From contig CAYVMC010000027.1 of the NCBI GenBank assembly GCA_964452495.1, forward strand, positions 1 to 31,210: DNA of 31,210 nt, read 5' to 3'. Position numbers and translations under genes: made by a program. The DNA comes from CALUTH01 sp964452495 (GTDB taxonomy: Bacteria > Cyanobacteriota > Vampirovibrionia > Gastranaerophilales > Gastranaerophilaceae). A model generated the notes under the pieces. It was not told where the DNA came from and searched no databases. It was given only the letters and a program-made list of their open reading frames with translations. This document shows, piece by piece, positions 17,814-26,184 of this stretch (position 1 is its first letter; each line of letters begins with the position of its first letter).

Positions 17814-19040
17814 TTACACCCCACCGGTCGGTCCTGTATAATTACTACCATTCCCTTTATAATCCTGCATAAGCTGCTGCTGTTTAAATAAAAATTCCAT
17901 TTCTTTTTGATAAAGTTTCAATTTATACTGCTGCTCGAGTACTTTTTCTTCTTCTTTTTTTAATTTCTTTTCCTGTTTTTTTTGTTCTTTTTCTTGCTTA
18001 TCAAGCCTTTTTGCCTCTGTCTCAGTATGTTCACGTGTTTCATTACCATCATATTCAAGCCTGTAGCCAACAATACTTATTGGCAGTGATGAACCGTTTA
18101 AAGCCTGTAATTTACTAAAATCACCCTGTGTATCTATACTCCAAGTCCCTAAAAATACAGGTGCTGCTCCTGTAAATGCATACGCACAAACAATGATTCT
18201 GTCCTGATTATTTTCATCAAATCCCATAGGATAAATATCCCATCTGTGTTCATCAAGATTTACTCCCTTTGCTTGCGCCCAATAGTTTACAATTGCCTCT
18301 CTCACTTCCGGCAGAGAAGTAGCTTTTTTGTTTTCAAAATCATAAATCCATAAATCCGTTTTCCAAATACCATCAAACCTATATCCCGTTTTTTCTTTGA
18401 TAAGAAGTTTTTTATTATCCATCGTAAAATCAACAGGAGTAAGGGTTCTAAACATATACGGCGTATCAATATCTTTAGAGGTCGATAAAATAGGCTCTGC
18501 TTCCCGTCTTATTATATTTGCCTGTTTTACCCGCTCAAGTTTTGAAAGCGATGCATCAAGCGGTATAACGTACAAATCAGTCGAAGTACAATCTGCATAC
18601 GCATAATAGTGAATTGCCGGATATACCATGAACGTGAAATCCGATGATACAATACCTTCTCCGTTTACTTCTCTATCAAAGTTTAAACGCCGCGGAATTT
18701 GAAGTTCTGTAAAACCGGGAGTAAGATTGTACTTAACAAGTTTATATTTTGGTACCGGAACATATTTCATTCCATACTCTTTCGGCGTTTGAGCAGGTTC
18801 CACCTCTATAGTATTTTTATCTTTACTTAAAGACCTTTCCTCATACTCTGAGCGCAGCATAAAACCGGATTCCGGCATCTTTGACTTCTCATACTCCTCT
18901 TTGACTTCTTTCTTATCAGCTTTATGCTGATATTCATATTCTTTTGCAACAGGAGGTTTCTCTCTCAAAAACGGAATTTCCGTATTTTGAAGCTTGACCT
19001 TCATCATCATATAAAATCCGGCAGCCGTTTCCGAGAACAT
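17814..19040 (-). CDS. Propeller-like protein with a coiled-coil C-terminal tail, unknown function
   Basis: Encodes 408 aa. The ATG at 19040 shares one base with the TAA of the response-regulator gene (TAATG), so translation is coupled and the longer upstream frame is unlikely. There is no clear signal peptide or membrane segment. Residues ~95-310 contain short repeated strand motifs (FMVYPAIHYYAYAD, LTPVDFTMDNKKLLIKEK, TDLWIYDFENKKATSLP, DRIIVCAYAFTG) like the blades of WD40/TolB-type propellers. Residues ~345-395 are a strongly charged coiled coil (KRLDKQEKEQKKQEKKLKKE), and the end is Gly/Asn-rich. It is the third gene of the kinase-regulator operon, so it may be an output or accessory of that pathway. 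The propeller assignment is an inference from strand patterns. Confidence 0.65.
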   Translation of the reverse strand: MFSETAAGFYMMMKVKLQNTEIPFLREKPPVAKEYEYQHKADKKEVKEEYEKSKMPESGFMLRSEYEERSLSKDKNTIEVEPAQTPKEYGMKYVPVPKYKLVKYNLTPGFTELQIPRRLNFDREVNGEGIVSSDFTFMVYPAIHYYAYADCTSTDLYVIPLDASLSKLERVKQANIIRREAEPILSTSKDIDTPYMFRTLTPVDFTMDNKKLLIKEKTGYRFDGIWKTDLWIYDFENKKATSLPEVREAIVNYWAQAKGVNLDEHRWDIYPMGFDENNQDRIIVCAYAFTGAAPVFLGTWSIDTQGDFSKLQALNGSSLPISIVGYRLEYDGNETREHTETEAKRLDKQEKEQKKQEKKLKKEEEKVLEQQYKLKLYQKEMEFLFKQQQLMQDYKGNGSNYTGPTGGV

Positions 19041-19711
19041 TAAACAAGACCTTCTTTCATTGCAGTAATTGTTGCCTGCGTGCGTGAACCAACACAAAGT
19101 TTCTGCAAGATACTGTGTACATGTGCTTTGGCAGTTGCTTTCGTTATAACAAGACTCTCTGCAATCTCATTGTTTGACTGGCCTGACACCATAAGCATCA
19201 AAACATCCATCTCACGATCGGTTAGTCCATACCTGAGTTTACCTGCATTTGAATTAACTTCTGTAACACCTGTTTTTGTAATTTGATTTTTAGAACTGTT
19301 GATATTATTTAAAACAAGTTTTGCAATAGCACTGTCAAGCCATGCAGCACCAGAATTTACTGTTTTGATTGCAGAAATTGTCTGTTCAGGTGAAGCACCT
19401 TTCATAATATATCCGTCCGCACCTGCACCAAAAGCTTCAAATACATCTTTTTCGCTGTCACGGGATGTGAAAATTAATACTTTTATATTTGGATTTGTTT
19501 CCTTAATTTTGCGGGTAGCACGTATCCCGTCAATGCCCGGAAGCCCTATATCCATAAGAATTACATCCGGCGCCAACTCTTTTGCCATTGCAACTCCCTG
19601 TATCCCGTCCTCTGCTTCTCCCACAAGTGTAATGTCTTCACTTTTTTCCAGAAGCAGTGAAAGCCCCATTCTTACAAGTACATGATCCTCAATCAGCAAT
19701 ACTTTTATCAT
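19040..19711 (-). CDS. LuxR/NarL-family response regulator
   Basis: Encodes 223 aa with a receiver domain (residues 1-120) and a LuxR-type helix-turn-helix (~160-223). The receiver has the acidic pair Glu8/Asp9, phospho-acceptor Asp54 (VILMDIGLPGIDG), Thr in LIFTSRD and Lys in YIMKGAS. The output domain shows LTDREMDVLMLMVSG, NNEIAESLVITKATAKAHV and LQKLCVGSRTQA, all standard. Phosphorylation normally promotes dimerisation and DNA binding. The start overlaps the stop of the kinase gene by four bases (ATGA), which makes the upstream kinase the likely partner. Confidence 0.95.
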   Translation of the reverse strand: MIKVLLIEDHVLVRMGLSLLLEKSEDITLVGEAEDGIQGVAMAKELAPDVILMDIGLPGIDGIRATRKIKETNPNIKVLIFTSRDSEKDVFEAFGAGADGYIMKGASPEQTISAIKTVNSGAAWLDSAIAKLVLNNINSSKNQITKTGVTEVNSNAGKLRYGLTDREMDVLMLMVSGQSNNEIAESLVITKATAKAHVHSILQKLCVGSRTQATITAMKEGLV

Positions 19712-21273
19712 ACTGCAACCCCTGTTTTTCGACTATTACGACTAGTTATAACATCTGTAAGCAGAAATGAAAATTCACTGCCCTTATTTAACATGGTATC
19801 AAGCCAAATTTTACCGCCATGCGCTTCAATAATCTGTCTTGAAAGATAAAGTCCCAAGCCTGTACCGGTAGAACGCTTTGCACTTGTACCCTGTGAAAAC
19901 CTCTGAAACAGATTAGGAACATCTTCCCTTGGAATACCGCTTCCATTATCTGCAACAGAAAATATCAGGTCATTACTTTCTGCTTTGATTACCAATGAAA
20001 CTTTTCCGCCGGTTTGTGTATAATTAATTGCATTTCCGCACAGGTTACATATAACACGTCTTAATTCTGTTTTATCTGCAATAATTAGCAAATCCTCATC
20101 TGTATTGTCAAGTATAAATTCAATTTCTTTCTTGTCTGCAAGCGGTTTAAGTTCGTTATAAACTTGAAGAACAAGTTCATTAAATACAAAATCCGATTTT
20201 TTTAGAACAAGCTTTTCAGCATCATACCGGAATACCTCAAGCAATGCATTGACCAACCCGAGTAAATCCTCATTACTTTTTAACATAGTAGAGATAAGCA
20301 ATTTTTGGCGTTCCGTAATTGTTCCAAGACTTCCGTCAAGAAAGAATTTAAGCGTTTGAATAGCGGCAAGCAACGGTGTACGCAAATCATGAGTAAGAGT
20401 CGCCATAAAATCATCCCGCAGCCTGTCTGCTTTTTTCTGTTCGCTTACATCTCTCAAAACACAAACATAATGAGTTTCTTTATCCTTTTCCTGATTAAAT
20501 TTTGCAAAACTTATTTCAACAGGGATGTGAGCATTGCTTAGCGGATTTGTTGTAAAACAATTTCTCACAAAAACTTCATTCTTATCACCGGTTAAAAAGG
20601 ATTTTACATTCTTTTTTTCATTATATACAAACTCTGAAATATCATTACCGCAAATCCTTTCCGCACTAAGTCCTGTAAGATTTTCCACCGCAGGATTTAC
20701 CTGTTCGATTGTTCCATTGCTATCTATTATAATAATTCCGTCTGCGCAGTGAGTTATTATACCTGTCATCTTTGCGTTAGCAGAAATAATATCCGCTGTT
20801 TTTTCCTCCACAAGCTGTTCCAGCGAATGTGAATATTTTTCAAGTTCTCTTTTGGCAGAGTTAAGTTCATCAATTTTTTTTCTTAACTCTGTCACCAGAT
20901 AACTTCGTTCAATGCCATTTCTTATATTTATCAGCAAATCTTCATTATTCCACGGCTTTTCAATATACTTGTAAATACCTGCCTCATTAATAGCATTTAT
21001 TGCATTTTCTTTATCAGCATAACCGGTAAGAATTATTTTGCTTACTTCGGGGTACAATTCTTTAACCTTGATAAGAAATTCCAGTCCGTTCATCTCAGGC
21101 ATCAAAAAGTCTGATATTACCAGAGCCGGTTGATTTGTTTTCAGGAAATTAAGTGCTTCAACTGGATTGTTGAAAAAGTGTGCATTAGTATAACCTTCTA
21201 CGGTTAAAAGAGTTTTAAACGCAGAAGTTACTATTTTTTCATCATCGACTACAACAATCATCCCATCTTTCAT
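19708..21273 (-). CDS. Soluble REC-PAS-histidine kinase
   Basis: Encodes 521 aa from ATG 21273. A TTG six codons upstream is also open but would start inside the promoter. Domains in order are a receiver (residues ~5-120, VVVDDEK and phospho-Asp55 in VISDFLMPEMNG), a coiled coil (~125-165), PAS (~170-280), HisKA with FMATLTHDLRTPL (His295), and HATPase with N-box LCGNAINYT, G1 DNGSGIP and G2 GTGLGLYL. There are no membrane segments, so it is cytoplasmic. With a receiver at its N-terminus, the kinase is probably controlled by phosphorylation from another kinase plus a PAS-sensed signal, and then acts on the overlapping LuxR-type regulator. A promoter sits just upstream (21280-21308). Confidence 0.93.
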   Translation of the reverse strand: MKDGMIVVVDDEKIVTSAFKTLLTVEGYTNAHFFNNPVEALNFLKTNQPALVISDFLMPEMNGLEFLIKVKELYPEVSKIILTGYADKENAINAINEAGIYKYIEKPWNNEDLLINIRNGIERSYLVTELRKKIDELNSAKRELEKYSHSLEQLVEEKTADIISANAKMTGIITHCADGIIIIDSNGTIEQVNPAVENLTGLSAERICGNDISEFVYNEKKNVKSFLTGDKNEVFVRNCFTTNPLSNAHIPVEISFAKFNQEKDKETHYVCVLRDVSEQKKADRLRDDFMATLTHDLRTPLLAAIQTLKFFLDGSLGTITERQKLLISTMLKSNEDLLGLVNALLEVFRYDAEKLVLKKSDFVFNELVLQVYNELKPLADKKEIEFILDNTDEDLLIIADKTELRRVICNLCGNAINYTQTGGKVSLVIKAESNDLIFSVADNGSGIPREDVPNLFQRFSQGTSAKRSTGTGLGLYLSRQIIEAHGGKIWLDTMLNKGSEFSFLLTDVITSRNSRKTGVAV

Positions 21274-21279
21274 ATTTTT

Positions 21280-21308
21280 ATAATAGCCCAAACCTTTGTT
21301 ATAGACAA
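21280..21308 (-). promoter_or_regulatory. Promoter of the signalling operon, possibly leaderless
   Basis: On the minus strand TTGTCT (21308-21303), a 17-nt spacer and TATTAT (21285-21280). Only six bases separate the -10 box from the ATG at 21273, so the transcript could begin at or next to the start codon. Confidence 0.5.
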
Positions 21309-21448
21309 ATTATTTAATTTTGTTAAGGGTTCGCCAGTAAAAAATTAATTTTTTCTTATTCATACAGTATTCATAAAATCAAAAATTATAATAAATGTAT
21401 ATTCCTGCCTGAACCGCCATAATATTACTCTTCGTAGAAATAATCACC

Positions 21449-21467
21449 TGTTTTTCTGTAAAAAACA
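21449..21467 (-). terminator. AT-rich hairpin after the secreted-protein gene
   Basis: TGTTTTT-TACAG-AAAAACA forms a 7-bp stem a few bases after the stop at 21474 on the minus strand. The stem is weak and no clean T-tract follows, so this is only a possible terminator. Confidence 0.3.
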
Positions 21468-21473
21468 AACACT

Positions 21474-22838
21474 CTAAAACGAATTAACCGTATCATCAAT
21501 ATTTATTTCTCTAATACGGGGTTTTAGCGGCAGATAGTCATTCTCTTTCCCGTAATTTGTAGGCTGCGTATATATTAATGAATCAACAGGCAATTCTTCA
21601 TCACTAACCGAAGATTGATTTTGGGTACTATTAATTTTTACAATATTATCTTCATTATCTTTTTTTGATTTTGTGACATTTACTGCAGGTTTTTCCTCAG
21701 AAGAAGAAGGTGCCGTAATGACATCTTTCTGTTCCATATCTGCAGGTTGATTTTCTGATACAACACTGCCCTCAACCTGTAGAGAATCGGTCTGTATATT
21801 CCCATTATCATTTTCAACTGCAGACAGAGCATTTACCGGTGCTGCCTGTACATTTACATCGGCAGGAGTTTCTACAGCAGGCGTAACTTCGTTGTTCTCT
21901 ACGCTGTTCAAGAATATCAAGGAATTTACAGGCTCAATACCGTCATTCTGTTTTTCAATAGCTTTTTGTACTTTATCTTTTTCACGCTGTTCCTTTGCCT
22001 CAAGATGTTTCGCCCGAATCTTGCCGTATACTTCACGTATTTTTGCGGCAGGAACTACCATAGCATCCTTAATTTCTTTTCTTAATGAACGGTATTTCTT
22101 TGTAAATACATTATCAATAGACCCGTAGTCTGTATGAATCATGTTAGGTTCAGCTACCTTTTGGGAGGCTGTAAGCAGCGTATTTTGCAAACTCTGTGCA
22201 AATCTCGGTGCGAGATAAACCGAATAATCTTTAAACCGTTGCAACTGTTCCGTTTGCGGAGTATAACCGGTTGGAACAATTCTGTTTTCTACAGTACTTA
22301 TTGTTTTCTGGTAAGTTTTTGACCATACAATCATATTCTTATCAGTATCTATTAAAACACTGTAAATATTGATTTTTATAGCAGGATCAAGTGATGATGC
22401 CCCCGGAATTTCAAAGAAAGTCCACCAGGTACGACGCATAACATAGTTTGTAGCATCCAGCGAGGACGTTAAAAATAAAACCAGATTTGTATTGTACAAA
22501 TCCCCCACTTTCTTGGCAAAGTTGAAATCTAAAACATAATATCTTCTAAAATCATCCATTACCTTAGCAGCAGACTTTGTTAACCAGTAATCTTTTTGAA
22601 TCTTATTTCTCACATCCGTTATTGTTGGGGCTTGCATATAATTGGTTTTGTTTATTTCATTTATGATATAAGGCATGAAAAATTCAGCCGTATTAGTATA
22701 AACTGCTTGATCCAGCGGTACAGGTGCAACAATTGTATCCGGTACGGGAACTATCAGATACTCTTCATTTGCCTGACAAACAATACCTGTTGTTGCAAGG
22801 CAAATAATAATCCCAAAATACTTCAATCCCTTCAACAT
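21474..22838 (-). CDS. Secreted protein with a folded N-terminal domain and long disordered tail, unknown function
   Basis: Encodes 454 aa. Residues 1-23 are a signal peptide (hydrophobic IIICLATTGIV, cleavage after CQA). Residues ~35-215 look folded, with alternating helices and strands, including LYNTNLVLFLTSSLD and INIYSVLIDTDKNMIVWSKT, an arrangement reminiscent of CsgG/LpoB-like periplasmic domains; that resemblance is only a suggestion. Residues ~240-290 are a basic helical stretch (KIREVYGKIRAKHLEAKEQ). From ~300 to the end the protein is Asn/Ser/Glu/Val-rich and probably disordered. It likely works in the periplasm or at the outer membrane. A strong extended -10 promoter lies six bases before its ATG, with no ribosome binding site, suggesting a leaderless message. 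Confidence 0.75.
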   Translation of the reverse strand: MLKGLKYFGIIICLATTGIVCQANEEYLIVPVPDTIVAPVPLDQAVYTNTAEFFMPYIINEINKTNYMQAPTITDVRNKIQKDYWLTKSAAKVMDDFRRYYVLDFNFAKKVGDLYNTNLVLFLTSSLDATNYVMRRTWWTFFEIPGASSLDPAIKINIYSVLIDTDKNMIVWSKTYQKTISTVENRIVPTGYTPQTEQLQRFKDYSVYLAPRFAQSLQNTLLTASQKVAEPNMIHTDYGSIDNVFTKKYRSLRKEIKDAMVVPAAKIREVYGKIRAKHLEAKEQREKDKVQKAIEKQNDGIEPVNSLIFLNSVENNEVTPAVETPADVNVQAAPVNALSAVENDNGNIQTDSLQVEGSVVSENQPADMEQKDVITAPSSSEEKPAVNVTKSKKDNEDNIVKINSTQNQSSVSDEELPVDSLIYTQPTNYGKENDYLPLKPRIREINIDDTVNSF

Positions 22839-22844
22839 AACAAG

Positions 22845-22873
22845 ATTATATCATAGCTTTTAATCTTTGGCAC
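22845..22873 (-). promoter_or_regulatory. Extended -10 promoter, probably leaderless
   Basis: On the minus strand GTGCCA (22873-22868), a 17-nt spacer ending in TGA, and TATAAT (22850-22845), giving a perfect TGnTATAAT. The ATG of the secreted-protein gene follows after six bases. Confidence 0.6.
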
Positions 22874-22895
22874 TAATATATTATGGAAATTTTAT

Positions 22896-23663
22896 TTATT
22901 TTAATACACCCTTAGCCTGACGCCACAATTTATCAAATTCTTCATAGGAGTATTCCTGAAGTGGTTTTACCGCCAGTTCTTCCATTTTTCTAAATCGTGT
23001 CATAAACTTCTTATTTGCCCTTAAAAGTGCCTGTTCTGCATCAATCTTGTGCCAGCGTGCAAGATTTACTGTCGCAAAGAAAATATCTCCCATTTCATCT
23101 TCCATGTGTTCACTGTTTCCCTCAGATACAGCACGTGCAAACTCTCTGTATTCAGATTTGATACAATCAAGAAGTGATTTTTCACAATCCCATTCAAACC
23201 CGACCTTAACCGCACGTTTGGAAATCTTTTGTGCAGTCATCAGTGCGGATTGAGCCTTTGAAATCCCATCCATTATTGATTTACGTTCCGGCTTCTCTTC
23301 TTTTTTGAGTACGTCCCAGTTGTTTAGAATATCATCCGTTGAAGTAACCTTTGTATTTCCAAATACATGCGGATGACGGTGAATAAGTTTTTGCGTCAAC
23401 TCTTTCGCTACATCCTCTATGTCAAATTCGCCGTTATCTTTTGCAATCTGAGCGTGCAAAACAACCTGCAAAAGGACATCCCCAAGTTCTTCTTTAAGTT
23501 CTTTTATATCTCCGTCATCAATTGCATCAACGGCTTCATACGCTTCTTCAAGCATATTCGGACGCAAAGATTTATGGGTTTGTTGTCTATCCCATTCACA
23601 CCCGTTTTCGCTTCGCAATATTGCAATAACTTTTATTAATTCTTCTACATTCGGATAAGACAT
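22896..23663 (-). CDS. mazG: Nucleoside triphosphate pyrophosphohydrolase MazG
   Basis: Encodes 255 aa, close to the usual ~260 of two-domain MazG. The enzyme hydrolyses nucleoside triphosphates to monophosphates and pyrophosphate; it is thought to clear aberrant dNTPs and, in E. coli, to affect ppGpp levels. The first domain has the metal-binding pattern LEEAYEAVDAI (Glu39, Glu40, Glu43) with EELGDVLLQ (Glu59, Asp62). The second has KSEYREFARAV and EDEMGDIFFATVNLAR. GCEWDRQQTH near the N-terminus is also typical. AAGGAG lies 7 nt before the ATG. It is a cytoplasmic housekeeping enzyme, with a ~180-nt gap to proB upstream. Confidence 0.96.
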   Translation of the reverse strand: MSYPNVEELIKVIAILRSENGCEWDRQQTHKSLRPNMLEEAYEAVDAIDDGDIKELKEELGDVLLQVVLHAQIAKDNGEFDIEDVAKELTQKLIHRHPHVFGNTKVTSTDDILNNWDVLKKEEKPERKSIMDGISKAQSALMTAQKISKRAVKVGFEWDCEKSLLDCIKSEYREFARAVSEGNSEHMEDEMGDIFFATVNLARWHKIDAEQALLRANKKFMTRFRKMEELAVKPLQEYSYEEFDKLWRQAKGVLK

Positions 23664-23842
23664 TCGGGAACTCCTTTTTTCCTGTTAATTAATTATATAC
23701 TAGATTATCGCACAAAGTTTACAAACATTAAAATTCACTGAATACTTCGATTAAACCACCTTAAACAGGCGGTTAATGATTTTTATGCAACTGATGGTGA
23801 ATTGCTAAAAAAATAACAGTAAACGAGTCTTGTCTGATAAAA

Positions 23843-24985
23843 CTAAAGAATCGTAATATTATCCCGTGTTATTATTGCATCGTAGTTTTTATAGCCTAAT
23901 ATCTTATGAATATCATCCGAATGACATCCGATAATCTTTTTAATATCTTCTGACGGATAATTCACCATACCACGGGCTATTTCTTCTCCATGTTCATCAA
24001 GTATAGACACAACCTCAGCCTGCTTAAATTCATTGATTACATCTATTATACCGACAGGCAGCAGACTTTTCTTTTTCTTGATGATGGCATCTTTTGCATT
24101 ATCATTAATTTTAATTTTACCGATAATATTTGTTGCATAACCAATCCAGCGTTTCTTCCGGCTAAGGCTTTCTTTGTGCGGCAGAAAGACCGTTCCTATA
24201 TCCTCATTATTAAAAATTTTACCAATAATGTACGGGATTTTACCATTCGTAATAATAACCGTCCCACCGGAACGTGTGACAACCTGTGCGGCTTGCAGCT
24301 TAGTTTTCATACCGCCTCTCCCGCCTTCTGATGCATCCGTTCCGTATGATAGTATTTCATCATTAATCTCATGTACAACTTTTATAAGTTTTGCATCGGG
24401 ATTGGTTTTAGGATTGGAATCATAAAGTCCGTCAATATCTGACAACAAAATGGTTAAATCTGCATCCAGTTCACTTGCCACAAGTGCTGAAAGTTTGTCA
24501 TTATCTGAAAAACAAACAAGACGCTCTTTCATTTCTTCGTCAATTTCTACCGTAGAAACGGTGTCATTTTGGTTAATAATAGGCACAACATTTAACTGTA
24601 AAAGTCTTGTTAAAGTTGTTCTAAGACTCAAGTATTTTTTGCGTGAATGAAAATCATCTTCTGTTAAAAGAATTTGCGCCCCGATAACCCCGAGGGCATC
24701 AAATCCCTGAGAGTATATGGACATAAGTTTTCCCTGCCCGATTGCAGCACAAGCCTGTTTAAATGCAACACCCTCTTTGGCATCCAGCCCCAAACGTTTT
24801 CTGCCAAGTCCTACCGCTCCGGAGGTCACAAGGATAACTTCACGTCCTGATTTTACAAGTTTCGCAATATCTTCAATAAATGAATAAATCCTTGAAAGTG
24901 CTATTTCACCGTCTTCATTCCGTAAAACATTTGTGCCAACTTTTATTACAATACGTTTTGCATTTTTAATTTTATTTTTGACCAT
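23843..24985 (-). CDS. proB: Glutamate 5-kinase
   Basis: Catalyses ATP-dependent phosphorylation of L-glutamate to glutamyl 5-phosphate, the first step of proline synthesis. It has 380 aa, slightly longer than E. coli ProB (367). The amino-acid kinase domain (residues ~8-260) shows IKVGTNVL, VTSGAVGLG (53-61), IINQNDTVST, FSDNDKLSALVAS (~159-171), LLSDIDGLY and GRGGMKTKL (222-230). A C-terminal PUA domain follows (~283-375), as in most bacterial ProB. GAGG sits 5 nt before the ATG. The next pathway gene, proA, is not adjacent, and no terminator is obvious between proB and mazG beyond an imperfect hairpin at about 23755-23778. Confidence 0.96.
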   Translation of the reverse strand: MVKNKIKNAKRIVIKVGTNVLRNEDGEIALSRIYSFIEDIAKLVKSGREVILVTSGAVGLGRKRLGLDAKEGVAFKQACAAIGQGKLMSIYSQGFDALGVIGAQILLTEDDFHSRKKYLSLRTTLTRLLQLNVVPIINQNDTVSTVEIDEEMKERLVCFSDNDKLSALVASELDADLTILLSDIDGLYDSNPKTNPDAKLIKVVHEINDEILSYGTDASEGGRGGMKTKLQAAQVVTRSGGTVIITNGKIPYIIGKIFNNEDIGTVFLPHKESLSRKKRWIGYATNIIGKIKINDNAKDAIIKKKKSLLPVGIIDVINEFKQAEVVSILDEHGEEIARGMVNYPSEDIKKIIGCHSDDIHKILGYKNYDAIITRDNITIL

Positions 24986-25119
24986 AACAGCCTCGTTATT
25001 TATTATATATTTATCTTAAGAACCGGTATTAAGTTGTTTTGTTTCAGCTTAGCAATATAAAAAAACATCATTTACTCTTTCTTGTTTTTTAGAGAAAGAT
25101 TTAAACTTGTGTTAAATTT

Positions 25120-26175
25120 TTACAGCCCCATTGCTTTGATAACATCTTTCATATCAGATGAAGTCTTTTTGACATCCGAATTTGAAAACTTAATTGCATT
25201 GTCAGGATCTTTAAGTCCGTTACCTGTCAAGATACATACAATATCAGAACCTGCCTTAACTTTCCCTTCCGAATGAGCCTTTATTAAACCTGCAACCGAT
25301 GCCGCACTTGCTGGTTCTGCCAGTATACCTTCCGTTGAAGCAATCAGTTTATACGCTTCAACAATCTTCACATCAGTTACACAGCTAATTTCGCCATGGC
25401 TTTCGTCACGTGCAGCCTCTGCTTGTTTCCAGCTTGCAGGATTTCCAATTCTAATTGCAGTTGCAAGAGTTTCAGGTTTCATAATTCTTTCTCCTCTTAC
25501 AATAGCAGCGGAGCCTTCTGCCTCATACCCCATCATCTGCGGGAGTTTGTCAATTTTTTTATAGTTATAAAACTCTTTGTACCCCTTCCAGTATGCAGTA
25601 ATATTACCTGCATTACCTACAGGAATAAAATGGTAGTCAGGAGCTTTGCCGAGGGCTTCGCAAATTTCAAACGCACCGGTTTTTTGTCCTTCAATTCTGT
25701 ACGGATTTACAGAATTGACAAGGGTTATCGGATATTCCTCCGCAATTTTTCTTACAAACTCCAGAGCAACATCAAAATTTCCGTCTACAGCAATAATCTT
25801 TGCACCATACATCATTGCCTGTGAAAGTTTGCCCAGTGCAATATACCCGTCAGGAATGAGGACATAAGTTTCAAGACCTGCACTTGCTCCGTAAGCCGCA
25901 GCAGATGCGCTTGTATTACCGGTACTTGCACAGATAATAGCTTTAGAACCGGCTTCTTTTGCCTTGGTCACTGCCATTGTCATACCACGGTCTTTAAAAC
26001 TGCCTGTCGGATTGCAGCCTTCAAATTTCAAGTATATATTAGCTTCTAGCCCAATCTTTTTTGCCAGATTATCTGCCTTTATAAGCGGGGTGTTACCTTC
26101 ATTAAGAGTTACAATTTCCGTACTATCACTTACGGGTAAATATTCTCTATATTTATCAATTAATCCTCTATACAT
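25120..26175 (-). CDS. thrC: Threonine synthase
   Basis: A PLP enzyme that converts O-phosphohomoserine to threonine and phosphate. It has 351 aa, the length of the shorter class of threonine synthases found in Gram-positives and cyanobacteria. Visible are NEGNTPLIKAD, NPTGSFKDRGM with the PLP-binding Lys61, CASTGNTSASAAAYGA (substrate loop), GNAGNITAYWKG (PLP-phosphate loop) and EPASAASVAGL near the C-terminus. It starts only 9 nt after the stop of hom, and its AGAGG overlaps that stop, so the two are co-transcribed as a threonine operon. The homoserine kinase gene (thrB) is not in the window. Confidence 0.96.
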   Translation of the reverse strand: MYRGLIDKYREYLPVSDSTEIVTLNEGNTPLIKADNLAKKIGLEANIYLKFEGCNPTGSFKDRGMTMAVTKAKEAGSKAIICASTGNTSASAAAYGASAGLETYVLIPDGYIALGKLSQAMMYGAKIIAVDGNFDVALEFVRKIAEEYPITLVNSVNPYRIEGQKTGAFEICEALGKAPDYHFIPVGNAGNITAYWKGYKEFYNYKKIDKLPQMMGYEAEGSAAIVRGERIMKPETLATAIRIGNPASWKQAEAARDESHGEISCVTDVKIVEAYKLIASTEGILAEPASAASVAGLIKAHSEGKVKAGSDIVCILTGNGLKDPDNAIKFSNSDVKKTSSDMKDVIKAMGL

Positions 26176-26184
26176 TTAAAACCT

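Noticed and set aside
23755..23778. Hairpin between proB and mazG as a terminator
   Set aside because: The stem AACCGCC / GGTGGTT needs a G-U pair and is not followed by a T-tract on the minus strand.
24174..24425. Rightward frames antisense to proB, thrC and hom
   Set aside because: They are fully covered by well-conserved enzymes on the other strand and have no initiation signals.
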